Shown here: positions 8,486-18,646 of the stretch, piece by piece
Layout of the letters: the number at the start of each line of letters is the position of its first letter
Numbering within the stretch: position 1 is the stretch's first letter
NCBI RefSeq assembly: GCF_022811925.1
Contig: NZ_CP065511.1
Coordinates: forward strand, 4,708,501-4,772,500
Length of the DNA: 64,000 bases
Reading direction: 5' to 3'
DNA from: Cytobacillus oceanisediminis
Lineage (GTDB): Bacteria; Bacillota; Bacilli; Bacillales; Cytobacillaceae
Notes under the pieces: generated by a model
Seen by the model: only the letters and a program-made list of their open reading frames with translations
Databases searched by the model: none
What the model was told of the DNA's origin: nothing
Translations under genes and position numbers: made by a program

Positions 8486-9847
8486 TTATTCAATTCCATA
8501 TTTCTTTAGTTTTTCATACATAGAAGATTTACTGATTCCTAGAGCCTTTGCAGCTTCTATTCGGTCATGGTTATATTTACTCAAGCTTTGTGTCAGTATA
8601 CGCTTTTCTGTTTCTTCCAGAATATCCTTCAATTTCTTTTTTCCAACGGGATAAACTGCAGATTCTTTCATATAATCCGGCAATGATTCTGTAGTGATAC
8701 TTTCATTGCTTGTTAAATGAATGGATGCCTCTATTACATTTTCAAGCTCTCTAATATTGCCGGGCCAGCTATATTGATGAAACTTTTCTATTACCTCATC
8801 TTCAATTGCACTTATTCTCTTTCCCGATTTTTTCGTTATTTTTTTGATAAAGCTATCGATTAAGAGTGATAAATCTTCCATCCTGTCGCGCAGAGAAGGA
8901 ACCATAAACGGCACCACATTAATCCGATAGAATAAGTCCTCCCTAAAGCGCTTTTCTTCCATCATTTTTTCGAGCGGTCTGTTAGTTGCAGCGATAATCC
9001 GGACATCTACTTTAACCGGAAAAGTCGAACCCACGCTTTCAATCTCGCCTTCCTGCAGGGCACGCAATAGCTTCACCTGCATATTAAGCGCCATATCCCC
9101 GATCTCATCCAAAAATAAGGTCCCTCCATCAGCAAGCTGAAATTTCCCCTTTTTGCCTCCCTTTTTCGCACCTGTAAAAGCTCCTTCTTCATAGCCAAAC
9201 AGTTCAGACTCCAGCAGATGTTCAGGTATGGCTCCGCAGTTAATTTTTACAAACGGCTGATGGCTCCTGTTGCTGAGCTGATGAATACTATGGGCAAATA
9301 GTTCTTTTCCAGTCCCGCTTTCCCCGCGGATTAAAACGGAAATATCACTTGCTGCCACCATTTTCACCTTTTCTTTAAGGCTATGAATCTGGCTCGAGTT
9401 TCCCAGTATATCATCAAGGCTGTATTTTACACTGGGATCAATTTCCTGGATATAGCTCTGGATTTTTGTCAGCATGCTCTTTACATGGCTGTTCATCTGC
9501 ATCCATTCTTTTGTATCCCTAAAAAAGACTGTCCCGAAAGCGCCAATTACTTCGCCATCAGAAAAAATGGGAATGCGGTTTGCTATCATATAGTTGCCTC
9601 TTATATATTGCAGATCTGCAATTTCTTCCTTGCCTGATTCAGCCACAATATGCATACGTGAATTTTCAATAACCTCGGACACATGCTTCCCCAGAACCTG
9701 TTCCCTCTCCACTTCCAGAAAATCACAATAATTTTTATTGATGTAAATGATCGTTCCTTCTTTATTCACAACTACCAGCCATCCAAAGGCGTTCTCAACA
9801 ATGGTTTCAACAATTTTCACAGGCAAATCGAATAATGCACTTTTCAT
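8486..9847 (-). CDS. Sigma-54-dependent activator, PAS-AAA+-Fis HTH
   Basis: A 453-residue enhancer-binding protein. A PAS domain spans about residues 10-110; the AAA+ domain has Walker A GESGTGKE (175-182), the sigma-54 contact loop GAFTGA (222-227) and Walker B LFLDEIG (244-250); a Fis-type helix-turn-helix ends the protein (RIEAAKALGISKSSMYEKLK). All catalytic elements are present, so it should hydrolyse ATP to open SigL promoters. The gene lies upstream of and in the same direction as the permease-dehydrogenase operon, and the palindromes between them are its likely targets. The PAS ligand is unknown. It is comparable in architecture to RocR/BkdR-type regulators. Confidence 0.93.
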   Translation of the reverse strand: MKSALFDLPVKIVETIVENAFGWLVVVNKEGTIIYINKNYCDFLEVEREQVLGKHVSEVIENSRMHIVAESGKEEIADLQYIRGNYMIANRIPIFSDGEVIGAFGTVFFRDTKEWMQMNSHVKSMLTKIQSYIQEIDPSVKYSLDDILGNSSQIHSLKEKVKMVAASDISVLIRGESGTGKELFAHSIHQLSNRSHQPFVKINCGAIPEHLLESELFGYEEGAFTGAKKGGKKGKFQLADGGTLFLDEIGDMALNMQVKLLRALQEGEIESVGSTFPVKVDVRIIAATNRPLEKMMEEKRFREDLFYRINVVPFMVPSLRDRMEDLSLLIDSFIKKITKKSGKRISAIEDEVIEKFHQYSWPGNIRELENVIEASIHLTSNESITTESLPDYMKESAVYPVGKKKLKDILEETEKRILTQSLSKYNHDRIEAAKALGISKSSMYEKLKKYGIE

Positions 9848-9990
9848 TTGAATCCCCTCATTTAGGACTATCTACTATTATGATCACTATTTTATCATAT
9901 TTTTCTGAAAACAAATTCACTTCAATGGGTATTCTTATTGCTTTTACTGCCCATAACATTAGTAATCGGCAGACATAGGAGGTGTTTCAG

Positions 9991-10341
9991 CTGAAAGGCA
10001 TCTATTTAATTAATCCGCACTGGCAATCTGGTAACAAATCAAAGCAGGAATGTGCTCAAGCGCAAAAACAGGCGCTGGAAACCTATATTGAGGAGCATAA
10101 TATTTTTACAGTGAAACTAAATCAATGGCAGCTGAATGACTATTACACCATTCCGCATGCCCTTTTGTATGATTTGAAACAAAAAAAGGCAGATCTGGAT
10201 GTCCTGCTTCTTTATTCAGAAGAGGTTCTCGAAGACTTTATCAATTCTTATCCAGCGAGATGGCTGATTTTGAAAAGCTTCTTCACTGAAGTTGTATTTG
10301 CTGCTGAGCAAAAAGAAAATTACTTCGAAGGCGCCGGTTAA
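9991..10341 (+). CDS. Hypothetical protein, probably starting at CTG
   Basis: A 116-residue protein I do not recognise. It begins LKGIYLINPHWQSGNKSKQE and has an alternating strand-helix pattern with a hydrophobic DLDVLLLYSEEVLED segment, superficially like the N-terminal fold of serine resolvases, but no catalytic motif is visible. The frame can be read from a GTG at 9982, but that codon overlaps the perfect AGGAGG ribosome site at 9977-9982; the CTG at 9991 has ideal eight-base spacing. A rho-independent terminator follows directly. It is divergent from the sigma-54 activator gene. Confidence 0.6.
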   Translation: MKGIYLINPHWQSGNKSKQECAQAQKQALETYIEEHNIFTVKLNQWQLNDYYTIPHALLYDLKQKKADLDVLLLYSEEVLEDFINSYPARWLILKSFFTEVVFAAEQKENYFEGAG

Positions 10342-10353
10342 GAACTAAAATTT

Positions 10354-10383
10354 AAAAACCTGCAGCTCAAAACTGCAGGTTTC
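10354..10383. terminator. Bidirectional terminator
   Basis: AAACCTGCAG and CTGCAGGTTT form a ten-pair stem with a seven-base loop, with T on one side and A on the other, between convergent genes ending at 10341 and 10388. Confidence 0.85.
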
Positions 10384-10387
10384 TTTC

Positions 10388-11569
10388 TTATGATACATGC
10401 GCCAATTCTTTAGGCTCCTTCAATTTCCGGTCATAAACAAGAGTTGTCAGAATGGCAAAAACAAATAGAACCATTAATACCGCAAACAGCATGGAAATTC
10501 CGTAAAGGTCAACCAGAATTCCCCCCAATAATGGCCCGATCATCCTTCCGCCTGTAGCAGTGCTGTTTACGATTCCCTGGTAAAAACCTTCCCGCCCTTT
10601 AGGAGCAAGCTGGTTGGCAATGGTCGGAACTGCTGGCCATATAAGCATTTCACCAATCGTCAGAATAACCATGGCAGTAATAAAAGCTGAGAACTGTTCT
10701 GCACTGGCTGCAGCAGCAAACGATCCTATAAATATGACCATGCCGGCAATCATCTGAACCTTTAGCGTTTTGAACCATTTTACCAGAGCACTGATAAAAG
10801 GCTGACCCAATACAATCAATGCTCCGTTAATTGTCCACAGCAGGCTGTATTGCTTTAAAGAAATATTCAATTCCTGTGTGTAAGCAGCGATAGTCGATTG
10901 CCATTGCACATATCCGACCCAGCACAATAAATAGCCCGCGCATAATATAAGCAGCGCGTAAAGCTTGGTATGATTTTTAACCTTGCGATTTTCCTGAAGG
11001 ATGGAGGTCTGCTGACCCGTAACAGTATTTATTCCCCTGTATCCAAAAACAGCGATCAGTAAAAAAACGATATACATGACAGTATTGGCAAGGAAAATTA
11101 ACTGAAAAGAGTATGATGCCACAAGACCGCCGAGAGCAGCACCAATGGCCACACCGGCATTCTGAGCTACATAGATGGCATTGAAAGCTTTGCGGCCGCC
11201 TTCTTTCCAGACAGATCCCGCCATCGCAAACATAGAAGGAAAAACAATTCCAGATCCAAATCCGACAAAGGTCAGGAACACCACGTATGCAGGCCATCCA
11301 TGCCAAAAGGTCAAACCGAGGAGTGCCATTACCGTGATGACAATTCCAAGAAGAATCGAACGATAGCCGCCTATTTTATCATATAGGCTTCCCCCTATTA
11401 AATTTCCTGCTACGCTGGCAGCTGCGTTCACCATCAGAACCAGGCCGGCTACCGATAAGGATTTGCCTAAGTGGTCATGGATGTAGATCGTATTAAGTGG
11501 CCACAAAAAAGAAGATCCCGTTACATTCACTGCCATCCCAATAATTAAAAGCCATAAGCTCCGCGGCAT
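10388..11569 (-). CDS. MFS transporter (YttB-like)
   Basis: A 393-residue major facilitator protein with about 12 hydrophobic segments. The first cytoplasmic loop contains the MFS A-type motif around GGSLYDKIGGYRS (residues 59-71). It is probably a drug or metabolite efflux protein; no substrate can be read from sequence. The location between leuS and ytzC equals that of yttB in B. subtilis, though the intervening bceAB/ytr genes of that species are absent here. The ATG at 11569 follows a GGGGC purine-rich stretch. Confidence 0.82.
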   Translation of the reverse strand: MPRSLWLLIIGMAVNVTGSSFLWPLNTIYIHDHLGKSLSVAGLVLMVNAAASVAGNLIGGSLYDKIGGYRSILLGIVITVMALLGLTFWHGWPAYVVFLTFVGFGSGIVFPSMFAMAGSVWKEGGRKAFNAIYVAQNAGVAIGAALGGLVASYSFQLIFLANTVMYIVFLLIAVFGYRGINTVTGQQTSILQENRKVKNHTKLYALLILCAGYLLCWVGYVQWQSTIAAYTQELNISLKQYSLLWTINGALIVLGQPFISALVKWFKTLKVQMIAGMVIFIGSFAAAASAEQFSAFITAMVILTIGEMLIWPAVPTIANQLAPKGREGFYQGIVNSTATGGRMIGPLLGGILVDLYGISMLFAVLMVLFVFAILTTLVYDRKLKEPKELAHVS

Positions 11570-11788
11570 AAGAATACGCCCCTTTTTTCATATTTTTTAT
11601 GTTTAGCCGGCACATTACCACCCGGCACTATTTCGAAATCCAAAATAATTTTAGTTGGTTTTTCCTGTCCTTGCAATAGGTTTTCATTCGATTTTAATAG
11701 ACAGAATACTTCTTCTTTTAAACTTGAGCTGAATGTGGATTTTTAAGGAATGCACCTATTGAGGATAAGTCGTTAAACGGCACAAAAA

Positions 11789-11819
11789 TAAAGCCCCGAT
11801 TTTGAGTAATCGGGGCTTT
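11789..11819. terminator. Terminator of the ytzC operon
   Basis: AAAGCCCCGATT and AATCGGGGCTTT form a twelve-pair stem with a TTTATTTTTG tail on the minus strand. It follows the repeat that trails the small ORF at 11922. The remaining 11570-11788 interval holds no supported gene. Confidence 0.8.
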
Positions 11820-11821
11820 CC

Positions 11822-11924
11822 ATATTTCATAAAATAATTAGAGTTTGAATGTCGATAACTGTCTAGCTCCAGCGCCTACCCCCTCGAGGTGGCGGGGGTG
11901 GGCAAGGCGCTTCCGCTTTTCTTA
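11822..11924 (-). repeat. Intergenic repeat copy B
   Basis: Read on the minus strand it begins TAAGAAAAGCGGAAGCGCC, where TAA is the stop codon of the upstream small ORF, has a central CTCGAGG-containing hairpin, and ends GGCGCTGGAGCTAGACAG followed by an AT-rich tail. The inner part is GC-rich and self-complementary (GGCGC...GCGCC). It matches copies C and E at both ends. Confidence 0.8.
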
Positions 11925-12104
11925 TGATGATTGTTCCGGCTCAGGGTGAAATTTTGATTTTACAGGCTGGCCCCCTGATTTCTCATAGTTCTTTTTCGAC
12001 TGCTTTACCGCATCAAAATCCCGGCCAAGTTCAACATCCTGGCTATTGGCGCCATTGCGGGTCTTTTGTTCCGGATTGTGTTGTTTTGAGCGCTTTTTTA
12101 CCAT
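11922..12104 (-). CDS. Small hydrophilic hypothetical protein, 60 aa
   Basis: A 60-residue, strongly charged protein (MVKKRSKQHNPEQKTRN at the start, PEPEQSS at the end) with no hydrophobic core, reminiscent of small spore proteins in composition, though I cannot assign it to a family. An AAGGAGTGG ribosome site lies seven bases before the ATG, which supports translation. It begins 14 bases after ytzC and shares its transcript. The stop codon is the first three bases of a dispersed repeat. Confidence 0.7.
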   Translation of the reverse strand: MVKKRSKQHNPEQKTRNGANSQDVELGRDFDAVKQSKKNYEKSGGQPVKSKFHPEPEQSS

Positions 12105-12118
12105 CTTTGGACCACTCC

Positions 12119-12382
12119 TTAATGAGGAAGTATTATCATCTGATTTTGGAGCTGCTGCAGCTGGAGCCTCATCCGGTGAAGCTGTTCCCGCTGCTGGGAG
12201 TTGGCGCTGTGCGCCATCTGGGTTATATCGTTATAAGCAGCTTCCAAAGACTGAAGTGCATTGGAGTATTCATTATCATTGTAATGCTCCTGCGTCCTGC
12301 CTGATTCAAACTGCTCCTGGGCAAAACGGATTGCATCCTCACACTGCTGCAGGAGTGTATCCATCGATTCTCGGGTTGCCAT
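12119..12382 (-). CDS. ytzC: YtzC family protein (DUF2524)
   Basis: An 87-residue protein with two predicted helices: MDTLLQQCEDAIRFAQEQF and a C-terminal HRMRLQLQQLQNQMI coiled coil. The central EHYNDNEYSNALQSLE motif and overall length identify the Bacillus YtzC family, of unknown function. A strong GGAGGGGA site precedes the ATG. In B. subtilis ytzC sits beside ytqA as here. Confidence 0.85.
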   Translation of the reverse strand: MATRESMDTLLQQCEDAIRFAQEQFESGRTQEHYNDNEYSNALQSLEAAYNDITQMAHSANSQQREQLHRMRLQLQQLQNQMIILPH

Positions 12383-12585
12383 TATCTGTTCCCCTCCTTA
12401 AAGAATGGGTCTAGAAGCTTGCATGCTTCATTAATTAGTTTGTTCATTTTTCCGTAATCCTTACCACTCTATTTCCTGCCAATTCCCCTTGGATAAGATT
12501 TTGGGTCATGATAAGATTAATTTTATGAAATCCTTCATATTCATTTTTACCTTATAGATTACTCTTTGAAAAAGGAGGGATAATT

Positions 12586-14121
<1,536 letters not shown>

Positions 14122-14123
<2 letters not shown>

Positions 14124-14148
14124 AAGCCTGCGAAAAATGCAGGCTTTT
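14122..14148. terminator. Bidirectional terminator, ytqB/ytpB
   Basis: AAAAGCCTGC and GCAGGCTTTT form a ten-pair stem with a seven-base loop between convergent ytqB and ytpB. Confidence 0.88.
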
Positions 14149-14150
14149 AA

Positions 14151-15239
14151 TTATTTTTCAATTGAAAAACCAGCGGGCATCATCTTCTGCAAAGTCCGGT
14201 AAGCTCTTCCGTTCACATAAAAGAAATAGCTTACCATTCCGCCTGTTCTGATCATGCTTTTGGCTAATCTTCTGACATTCCGCTGCTTCCGGACCTTCTC
14301 ATCGGATAGATAGACCCCAAGCAAGCCGCGATTAATCAGTTTATGGAAATGTTTATGAGGCAGCTTTTCAGTATGCTTATCTGCTTCGGCAACAAAATGT
14401 TTCAATCTCGAAAACAGTTTTTCTTCGTTCTCATAGTAAAAGCAAAAATTCAAGTCTCCCCCGGCTTTGTCCTCTTCTTGATCAATCAGATAATCAAGAA
14501 GAATGTGGAGACCCTGGATGTATGGAAAATATCCATTTCGTATATTTACAGCATGCTCCGATTCAAAATCATCTCTCAGTGCGTAGGAAACAAGGCAAAA
14601 AATTCCCAGAGTCGATCCCGAGCAAGCAGAGAACTCATACCATTCCATCTCAGGAATATCAGACCGATATTGGTCAAACCAGTTTTGCAGACGGGGAACT
14701 CGTTCTTCCACCACAACATGCTTATGTATTTGCAGATCACAATAGTAACGGCATAATTCAAGCAGATGGCTTTTTATATGTGTGTAATGCTCCAGACTGG
14801 ACAGCACTTCCCTGCAGGCTGCTGCTAAATCTGCAAGATAGTTTCCATCATCCTGTTCATTTCTCAGCCGATAATAATTTTTTTCTGCTGCATCCGTATC
14901 GAGGGCATCCTCCATTGACTCGTGAAGTGCCGCAAAGTCCCGGGGATCAAGCGAGGTGCTCCGGTCGCAGAGATTGTCCAAGTAATCACTGATTGTCTGA
15001 TAAGCAACGATAAACTTAATCGCTTGTTCATATTTTTCCTTGGCCATTAATGACATAATAGCTCCGCCTTCACAGTGGAAGGTTTTATGCTCAATGCTGG
15101 CAAGAGCCTGCTTTCTTAACTCCGGATCAGGAATTGCTTCGGCTCTGCTTCTCCAGTATGCAAGTTCCTTATGGACAGCAGGCAGAACCTTCCGGTAGAC
15201 ATGTGACATTAAGCTAATTGGCATGGAAGGGACACTCAT
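14151..15239 (-). CDS. ytpB: Tetraprenyl-beta-curcumene synthase YtpB
   Basis: A 362-residue helical protein of the DUF2600 family. The acidic metal-binding motif DYLDNLCDR is at residues 85-93 and a second acidic stretch ILLDYLIDQEED follows near residue 235. B. subtilis YtpB is a large terpene synthase cyclising heptaprenyl diphosphate to tetraprenyl-beta-curcumene, the first step to C35 terpenes found in spores. It follows ytpA by about 85 bases on the same strand, as in B. subtilis. Confidence 0.88.
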   Translation of the reverse strand: MSVPSMPISLMSHVYRKVLPAVHKELAYWRSRAEAIPDPELRKQALASIEHKTFHCEGGAIMSLMAKEKYEQAIKFIVAYQTISDYLDNLCDRSTSLDPRDFAALHESMEDALDTDAAEKNYYRLRNEQDDGNYLADLAAACREVLSSLEHYTHIKSHLLELCRYYCDLQIHKHVVVEERVPRLQNWFDQYRSDIPEMEWYEFSACSGSTLGIFCLVSYALRDDFESEHAVNIRNGYFPYIQGLHILLDYLIDQEEDKAGGDLNFCFYYENEEKLFSRLKHFVAEADKHTEKLPHKHFHKLINRGLLGVYLSDEKVRKQRNVRRLAKSMIRTGGMVSYFFYVNGRAYRTLQKMMPAGFSIEK

Positions 15240-15323
15240 GACATGATAAACCTCCTTTTGCTTAGGGGATAGGTGAGCGTTTCTTATGTTAAGCCTGCAC
15301 CCTCCATAATTAAAACCCAGTCC

Positions 15324-16133
15324 TTAAACCACATAACCAAGTGCTTTTAATTGGCTGTTCACGAAATCCTTCGCATATTCAAAGACTTCTTCACGTTCAG
15401 GTTCATTAAAGACTTCGTGGTAGCATTTAGGCCATTCTTTGAACCTTTTCTCTGAGAAAGGGGCAAGATTAAACCATTCTCTGACAGTTGTTTTATTCAC
15501 GATCTTATCATCTCCGCCCTGTATTACGAGAAGAGGTACATCCTGGATTTTATCAAGATTCTCAAATGCAAGCTTTATAGCAGAAACAAGTTCCCTGTAC
15601 CATCTGACCGACACTTTTGTCACATACAGTGAATCATTTAAATCAGCATCAAGGACATCCTGATTCCTCGTCGCCATGTCCACGGATAATCCGGCATCCA
15701 TTTTCAGGCCTGGCATCACAGAATTGAGTCCAAGCGATAAAAAGTTCAGAAATTTCGAAGGCTGTTGAACCAAACCTAAACATGGAGATGACAAAATCAC
15801 TCCAGCGAGATTCATTCTTTCCTCCTGCAGCAGGCGAATGGCAATCAGTCCGCCCATGCTGTGTCCTAAAAGAAAGACCGGCAATTCAAATTCATAGGCA
15901 GCCTGTACCCAATCCTGAACTTCAAGTATATATTCATCAAAGGAATCAATATGGCCTCTTCTGGATCTTGAAGTCATCCCCTGGCCAGGAAGATCTCCCA
16001 TAATGACATGGAAACCGGCCAAGCGCCACATTTCAATCAGCCAGCCATAACGGCGGTGATGCTCCATTGCCCCATGCACCATGACAATAACGCCCTTTGC
16101 ATCTCCTTCAGTTTCCCATTTCCACATAGTCAA
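15324..16133 (-). CDS. ytpA: Alpha/beta hydrolase YtpA (phospholipase / monoacylglycerol lipase type)
   Basis: A 269-residue alpha/beta hydrolase with the nucleophile elbow GHSMGG (Ser92), the oxyanion region VHGAMEHHRRYG (19-30) and a C-terminal catalytic His in WPKCYHEVFNEPE. B. subtilis YtpA is reported as a phospholipase in synthesis of the lysophospholipid bacilysocin. The first gene of the ytpAB unit. A second ATG two codons in is an alternative start. Confidence 0.85.
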   Translation of the reverse strand: MTMWKWETEGDAKGVIVMVHGAMEHHRRYGWLIEMWRLAGFHVIMGDLPGQGMTSRSRRGHIDSFDEYILEVQDWVQAAYEFELPVFLLGHSMGGLIAIRLLQEERMNLAGVILSSPCLGLVQQPSKFLNFLSLGLNSVMPGLKMDAGLSVDMATRNQDVLDADLNDSLYVTKVSVRWYRELVSAIKLAFENLDKIQDVPLLVIQGGDDKIVNKTTVREWFNLAPFSEKRFKEWPKCYHEVFNEPEREEVFEYAKDFVNSQLKALGYVV

Positions 16134-16304
16134 TCCTCCCAGCCTTTTTACGTACTGTCTTATGTATATATATTATAGCCTAGATGCTAAAATTGTTCAT
16201 GAATCAAACCTTTGTAAAATTGGAATTCTTTTTGCCAGAATAACGTTTATCATGCCTCTTATGATAAAATCAAAATAATCAAACTGCATATAGGAGTGTT
16301 CCAC

Positions 16305-16826
16305 GTGATCTATCCATATAAAGATAAAGAACCTAAAATTGCAGAATCCGCATTTATTGCAGATTTTACTACCATTACCGGCGATGTTGAAATTGGCGAG
16401 GATTCCAGTGTTTGGTTCAACTCCGTTATACGCGGAGATGTAGCACCAACAATAATCGGCAAAAAAGTCAATATCCAGGACAATTCCGTCCTGCATCAGA
16501 GCCCGAATAACCCGCTGATATTGGAAGATGAAGTGACAGTTGGCCATCAGGTAATCCTTCATAGCTGCACTATCCGTAAAAAGGCTTTAATAGGGATGGG
16601 CTCGATTGTATTAGATCAGGCTGAAATCGGAGAGGGAGCATTCATTGGTGCAGGGAGCCTTGTTCCACAGGGAAAGAAAATTCCTCCCAATACACTTGCA
16701 TTCGGCAGGCCTGCAAAAGTGATCCGCGAGCTGACGCCAGAAGATATCAAAGATATGGAACGGATCAGCAGGGAATACGCCGAAAAAGGGCAGTACTATA
16801 AGTCTTTGCAGAAAAAGCCTGAATAA
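16305..16826 (+). CDS. ytoA: Gamma-carbonic-anhydrase-like hexapeptide protein YtoA
   Basis: A 173-residue left-handed beta-helix protein with repeated hexapeptide motifs from about residue 15 to 130 (ITGDVEIGEDSSVWF, VNIQDNSVLH, VGHQVILHSCTI, IGEGAFIGAGSLV) and a C-terminal helix. Histidines in the NSVLHQS and VGHQVILHS turns match the metal ligands of gamma carbonic anhydrases, but catalytic activity is not shown for YtoA. I use GTG 16305 (MIYPYKDKEPK), since the upstream GTG at 16296 overlaps the TAGGAG ribosome site. Confidence 0.88.
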   Translation: MIYPYKDKEPKIAESAFIADFTTITGDVEIGEDSSVWFNSVIRGDVAPTIIGKKVNIQDNSVLHQSPNNPLILEDEVTVGHQVILHSCTIRKKALIGMGSIVLDQAEIGEGAFIGAGSLVPQGKKIPPNTLAFGRPAKVIRELTPEDIKDMERISREYAEKGQYYKSLQKKPE

Positions 16827-16834
16827 CTCTCCTG

Positions 16835-16857
16835 CCCCCTTTTATTAATAAAAGGGG
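16835..16857. other. Perfect hairpin after ytoA without T tract
   Basis: CCCCTTTTATTAATAAAAGGGG is a perfect palindrome 9 bases after the ytoA stop, but it is followed by A rather than T on this strand, so it is not a standard terminator; it could be an mRNA 3'-end stabilising hairpin. Confidence 0.4.
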
Positions 16858-16898
16858 AAAAAGGCCGATAATAAACATAAGGCAATACCAATGGGCGG

Positions 16899-17756
16899 GT
16901 GAAGAAATTGAATTTTTATATTGCGGCTATTGTTCTTTTCTTATTTTTAATAGTGATATTCAGAAAAACAATGTTAAAAACGGCACCAATGTTTTTAATT
17001 GTCTTCATCCTGATTTCTGGAGCATTTGTTTATGACAACCTTTTTGGAAGCCAGCCTGCTTCAGCCGTAAACCAAATTAAATCATGGCTGTCTGAACCTG
17101 CTGAGAAAGCCAGCTCTTTCCTTGGACACAACACTGCCGTAATTAAGATCAAGGAAGAAACAATTATAGATGCTCCCGCAGTCAATCAGTTTCCTGAGCT
17201 CCCCAGGGGATGCGAAGTGACGAGCTTATCCATGCTCCTTCAGCATGCAGGGATACAGGCTGATAAAATGACACTTGCTAAAGAAATAAAGAAAAATCCT
17301 GAGCCTTATCGCATAGAAAACGGAAAAATCTATTTCGGGCACCCAAATGACGGGTTCATAGGCGATATGTATTCCTTTGATAATCCAGGTCTCGGCGTTT
17401 ATCATAAACCCGTAAAAGAGCTTGCGGAAAAGTACATGCCTGGCTCCATTGAAGACCTTACCGGATCCGATTTTGAAGAATTAAAAATCCATTTGTCAGA
17501 CAGCAGACCTGTCTGGGTTATTATCAACACAGCCTATAAACAGCTTTCTGATGACTTTTTCCAGACCTGGCATACGCCAAGCGGAAAAATCCAGGTTACC
17601 TATAAAGAGCATTCAGTCCTGCTCACAGGCTATGATCAGGAATACATGTATTTCAACGACCCGCTCACAGGCGAGAAAAATAAAAAAGCACCCATAACCG
17701 ATTTTGAAAAAGCATGGGTGCAGATGGGCAAACAGGCTATTACTTATCTCCCATAA
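16899..17756 (+). CDS. Membrane-anchored C39-like cysteine peptidase family protein
   Basis: A 285-residue protein with two N-terminal hydrophobic segments (about residues 6-22 and 30-47) and an extracytoplasmic Peptidase_C39_2 (YvpB-like) domain. The putative catalytic Cys105 lies in ELPRGCEVTSLSMLL and the His in KEHSVLLTGYDQEYMYFNDP, both present. Such proteins are papain-fold enzymes of uncertain substrate in Firmicutes. The start codon is a GTG with only a weak ribosome site, and a TTG nine bases on is possible. The stop codon merges into a repeat. Confidence 0.8.
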   Translation: MKKLNFYIAAIVLFLFLIVIFRKTMLKTAPMFLIVFILISGAFVYDNLFGSQPASAVNQIKSWLSEPAEKASSFLGHNTAVIKIKEETIIDAPAVNQFPELPRGCEVTSLSMLLQHAGIQADKMTLAKEIKKNPEPYRIENGKIYFGHPNDGFIGDMYSFDNPGLGVYHKPVKELAEKYMPGSIEDLTGSDFEELKIHLSDSRPVWVIINTAYKQLSDDFFQTWHTPSGKIQVTYKEHSVLLTGYDQEYMYFNDPLTGEKNKKAPITDFEKAWVQMGKQAITYLP

Positions 17757-18104
17757 GAAAAGCGGAAGCGCCTTGCTCACGAAGGAACGCAGACTAAGAT
17801 CGCCACGTCCTGTGGCAACGTCTGCATGACCCGCATCCTGCGGGCCTCAAGCACAAGACGAGCCTTCCGGAAAGGCGTCCTTTGCCTTTTTGGGAGGATT
17901 GCTCGAAATGTGGAGGCGACTGCCCAGGGACGACAGGCATAAGACGGTTCCTGTAAGAAGGCGTTTTTCCTTCTGAAAGGAATCGGCTTATGACCCCGAG
18001 TCCCTAGGAGCCGAAACAAGACAAGCTTGTGACCTCGAGGGGGTAGGCGCTGGAGCTAGACAATTATCTAACTTAAGAAATTTATACATTCTTATAATTA
18101 ATTA
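17754..18104 (+). repeat. Intergenic repeat copy C, long form
   Basis: It starts with TAAGAAAAGCGGAAGCGCC, whose TAA is the peptidase stop codon, and ends GGCGCTGGAGCTAGACA plus an AT-rich tail, the same ends as copies B and E. The inside is longer, with several GC-rich inverted segments (for example GACCCGCATCCTGCGGG) and the CATAAGACG/ACAAGACGAGCC motif shared with copy A. It codes for nothing I can support and fills the 17757-18118 gap. Confidence 0.8.
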
Positions 18105-18119
18105 AAAACGTCCACCAGG
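18105..18119 (-). terminator. Distal half of the split asnB / C39-peptidase terminator
   Basis: AAAACGTCCACCAGG is complementary, with one wobble position, to CCTGATGGACGTTTT at 19595-19609. The two halves would form a 15-pair stem if joined; an IS element now separates them. Confidence 0.8.
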
Positions 18120-18153
18120 TTTGAACTGTACCCCGGATAGCGGACACTGATAA

Positions 18154-18179
18154 AAAAGTGCCCCTATCTGGGGTTTTTT
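18154..18179 (+). terminator. Terminator-like hairpin at the IS left end
   Basis: CCCC-TATCT-GGGG followed by six T lies just inside the left repeat, upstream of orfA. In this position it would block outside transcription from entering the transposase genes. Confidence 0.6.
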
Positions 18180-18219
18180 GTGTTTCAATAGATTTAATGA
18201 ATATAGGCGGAGGATTATC

Positions 18220-18646
18220 ATGAGTAAGAATATTTATAATGAATTCCAAATTAAAGAGCTTGAGAAGAATCCCAATGTTTTGAACGCTTCTGAAAGGTCA
18301 ATCTCCTATAGTCCGGGATTTAAGCTAAAAGCAGTTAAGGATTACAAAATGGAAAACCACCATCGCAAATCTTTATTGAACAAGGCTTTGATCTTGAGAT
18401 GATTGGCAAAGAACAGCCAAACGTTGCCTGCGCTGGAGAGAAACATTTGAAAGGTATGGAGAGAAAGGTCTCCTTACGGAACGTCGTGGTAAAGGGAGTA
18501 CTGGACGTCCTTCTTCAAAGCAACTTTCCATTGAGGAGAAACTAAGGAAGGCTGAGGCAAGGATTAAATTCCTTGAGGCAGAGAATGATTTCTTAAAAAA
18601 GCTGGAAGAACTAGAAAGGCAGGCGTTGAAGAAGAAACGATTCTAA
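18220..18646 (+). pseudogene. IS3-family transposase OrfA, frameshifted
   Basis: The ATG at 18220 has an AGGCGGAGG site upstream and reads MSKNIYNEFQIKELEKNPNV, then passes into a second frame near 18365 (FIEQGFDLEMIGKEQP) and a third near 18420 (RCLRWRETFERYGEKGLL) before ending at the TAA at 18644. The last part has the helix-turn-helix/leucine-zipper region EKLRKAEARIKFLEAENDFL normal for OrfA. Two indels therefore inactivate it. Confidence 0.85.

Noticed and set aside
12046..12414. 122-codon plus-strand frame opposite ytzC
   Set aside because: Antisense shadow of ytzC, which has the family sequence and ribosome site on the other strand.
17777..18019. 80-codon minus-strand frame
   Set aside because: It lies entirely within the GC-rich repeat copy C, whose base bias makes long frames by chance.
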